This document shows, one piece after another, positions 62,940 through 64,000 of a stretch of DNA of 64,000 bases. The notes under the pieces were generated by a model. It ran no database searches. It worked only from the letters and a program-made list of their open reading frames with translations, and was not told where the DNA came from. The position numbers and the translations under genes are program-made. This DNA is from Siphonodentalium dalli (Eukaryota; Mollusca; Scaphopoda; Gadilida; Siphonodentaliidae): NCBI GenBank assembly GCA_032622095.1, contig CP136063.1, forward strand, positions 25,048,987 through 25,112,986, given 5' to 3'. Position 1 is the first letter of the stretch; each line of letters opens with the position of its first letter.

Positions 62940-63450
62940 AATTTTACGAAGGAAAAGATTTTTATAGACGGTCGACCTTAATATTGTATCGACCTGCGAC
63001 CGGGGTCAGCGGTTTAGAAATTTCGAGGTCAAGTGAACATCTGAGCGCCAACCACGAGAAAGTCGGGTACCTTAATTGATTGATTGTCTTCGTGGTGACG
63101 ATACCCGACTGCCCATTCAAACGAATTTCGCACAGACCACAAGGTCAATAATTTCTACCCGCCATCCCACCCTTTCAGGTGTGGGCTTCTGCCCCCCCTC
63201 TTCCTCCAGTGACTGGTTAGTGCTTAGTATGGCACGGCCCGGTGCCGTGCCATACCTTTTTTGGTAGGCGTGTGGCGTGGTACACCCAGGTTGCATATTG
63301 TTCAATCGGGGCCGCGCCACATGCCGATGGTTGTCTTAATTTCGGTAATTCGATTAAAGAATTGCCATTACGCAAATATGTCTTAGTCTTTAATTATTTA
63401 GCCCAACAGTGGTACCCAGGGAATTGTCGTAAAGTAGGGAGATAGGATAT
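62940..63450. mobile_element. 511-bp GC-richer insertion with strong secondary structure
   Basis: Interrupts a monomer, with AAAATA on both sides (62934-62939 and 63451-63456) as a possible 6-bp target duplication. It has no terminal inverted repeat, no TG..CA ends and no poly(A). Internal structures: an interleaved pair of stems (63051-63057 with 63090-63096; 63061-63069 with 63102-63110) that would make a pseudoknot; a perfect 12-bp stem with 5-base loop (63227-63238 with 63244-63255) followed by six T; and an 11-bp stem (63267-63277 with 63315-63325, one G-U). Open frames through it are not recognisable. It could be a solo terminal repeat, a structured-RNA retroposon or part of another element. 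Confidence 0.5.
63227..63262 (+). other. Perfect GC-rich hairpin followed by a T run
   Basis: GTATGGCACGGC and GCCGTGCCATAC form a 12-bp stem around the loop CCGGT; the downstream strand is followed by CTTTTTT. In a polymerase III transcript the T run would terminate; the palindrome is near-symmetric, so strand is uncertain. Confidence 0.5.
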
Positions 63451-63456
63451 AAAATA

Positions 63457-63678
63457 CGCATGCCTTGGGTGCTCTTACTCTTGTGTTTGAATATATATTA
63501 ACTTAGTGGTCACTCTAAAGTGGCGAATTCTATCGCTTACTATTGTCTTCATGATATTAACCTACTTAACTTAACATGCCAATATGTTCATCATGAGTAT
63601 CAAAATACTACTAGTACGAAAATTACGCATGCCTTGGGTGCTCTTACTTTTGTGTTTGAATATATATTAACTTAGTGA
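63457..63678. repeat. Last satellite monomers
   Basis: About 1.3 monomers, starting CGCATGCCTTGGGTGCTCTT and ending inside TATATATTAACTTAGTG, where the similarity stops abruptly at about 63678. Confidence 0.9.
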
Positions 63679-63685
63679 AAAATTA

Positions 63686-64000
63686 TGGATGTACGCGAAA
63701 GTGTAAAAAAAAGTAAAAAATCACGTTTTGGGGTTCAGCATGGGACCCCCTTTCTTATCTGAAAACCCCAGGAAAAACCCTTTCTTAAGTTGTGTTTTCT
63801 TAATCAGTACACTTAGGAGTATCATCAAACCAAAATTCATCGATGTACGCGGAAGTGTAAAAAAGAAGTGATTTTTGGCACTTTTTGGGGTTCAGCGGCC
63901 CCTAAACCCCAAGAATGGGCAACTTAAGAAATCGGTTTTTCAGAATGTTCCATTATTGGTACCAAGTTTAGGGGGTCAAATCTTTTGTACGCAAAAGTGT
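63686..64000. repeat. Second, unrelated tandem repeat (partial)
   Basis: The segment GATGTACGCGAAAGTGTAAA at 63689 recurs with small changes at 63842 and as TTGTACGCAAAAGTGT at 63985, giving steps of about 153 and 144 bases. TTTTGGGGTTCAGC follows in both full copies. The repeat continues beyond the window. Unrelated to the 170-bp satellite. Confidence 0.7.

Noticed and set aside
63051-63110. Self-cleaving ribozyme (hammerhead or HDV-like) suggested by interleaved stems
   Set aside because: No CTGATGA...GAAA hammerhead core and no recognisable HDV-type double pseudoknot; only two interleaved stems are visible, so the structure is reported without a ribozyme claim.
62940-63450. Helitron or solo LTR
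   Set aside because: No TC...CTRR ends at an A/T insertion site and no TG...CA ends, so neither class can be supported.

Overview
This window looks like nuclear DNA from a metazoan, most likely a marine invertebrate. It is AT-rich and almost free of genes. It is packed with short non-autonomous DNA transposons, and it holds a tRNA-derived SINE, a tyrosine-recombinase retrotransposon of the Ngaro/DIRS type and a very long satellite array. There are no operons, ribosome binding sites, rRNA or tRNA genes. The exact species cannot be fixed from the sequence. The GTCCGTCCGTCC-type low-copy repeats and the Ngaro element fit lophotrochozoans or basal deuterostomes.

Region 1 (1-20.4 kb) is a transposon graveyard. 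Structures with readable termini are: a 2.5 kb TIR element (824-3370, TSD TACTAA); a 1.3 kb element with TA target duplications (4239-5573) holding a cluster of regularly spaced 26-bp palindromes; a 3.2 kb long-TIR element (11154-14378) with a nested TTAA MITE (12408-12990) and an exon-like insertion in one arm; a fold-back element (14645-15118); a piggyBac-type MITE (17237-17664); a hAT MITE with an 8-bp TSD (18221-19156); and a tRNA-SINE (about 19206-19518, minus). The only sequence outside a transposon that reads like a host gene is a possible last coding exon at 10779-11054, which has one in-frame TGA halfway.

Region 2 (20.4-63.7 kb) is a satellite array with a monomer of about 169-170 bp. 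From 20.4 to about 43.5 kb, monomer variants recur in the same order with a super-period of about 8.7-9.0 kb, as in centromeric higher-order repeats. From about 43.5 to 49.7 kb and from 59.2 to 63.7 kb the monomers are more divergent, with a local 1.01/1.35 kb repeat order at 45.0-47.6 kb. Three insertions interrupt the array: a 1098-bp TTAA element (34602-35699), a 9485-bp Ngaro-like retrotransposon on the minus strand (49738-59222), and a 511-bp GC-richer segment with strong RNA-like folding (62940-63450). A different tandem repeat begins at about 63.69 kb.

The retrotransposon reads, on the minus strand: A1 repeat (with three CCAAT boxes), a consensus splice donor, an SGNH-hydrolase ORF, a minisatellite, a consensus splice acceptor, gag with a zinc-finger-like tail, reverse transcriptase, RNase H, tyrosine recombinase, then B1-A2-B2. 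Its split direct repeats are nearly identical, so the insertion is young, yet the reading frames carry several breaks. Its junctions show insertion at a TTT core with no other target duplication, as expected for recombination of a circular DNA intermediate by the tyrosine recombinase. The most notable points are the higher-order satellite, the Ngaro insertion into it, the SGNH ORF lying inside a predicted intron, and the palindrome cluster at 4.85-5.28 kb.
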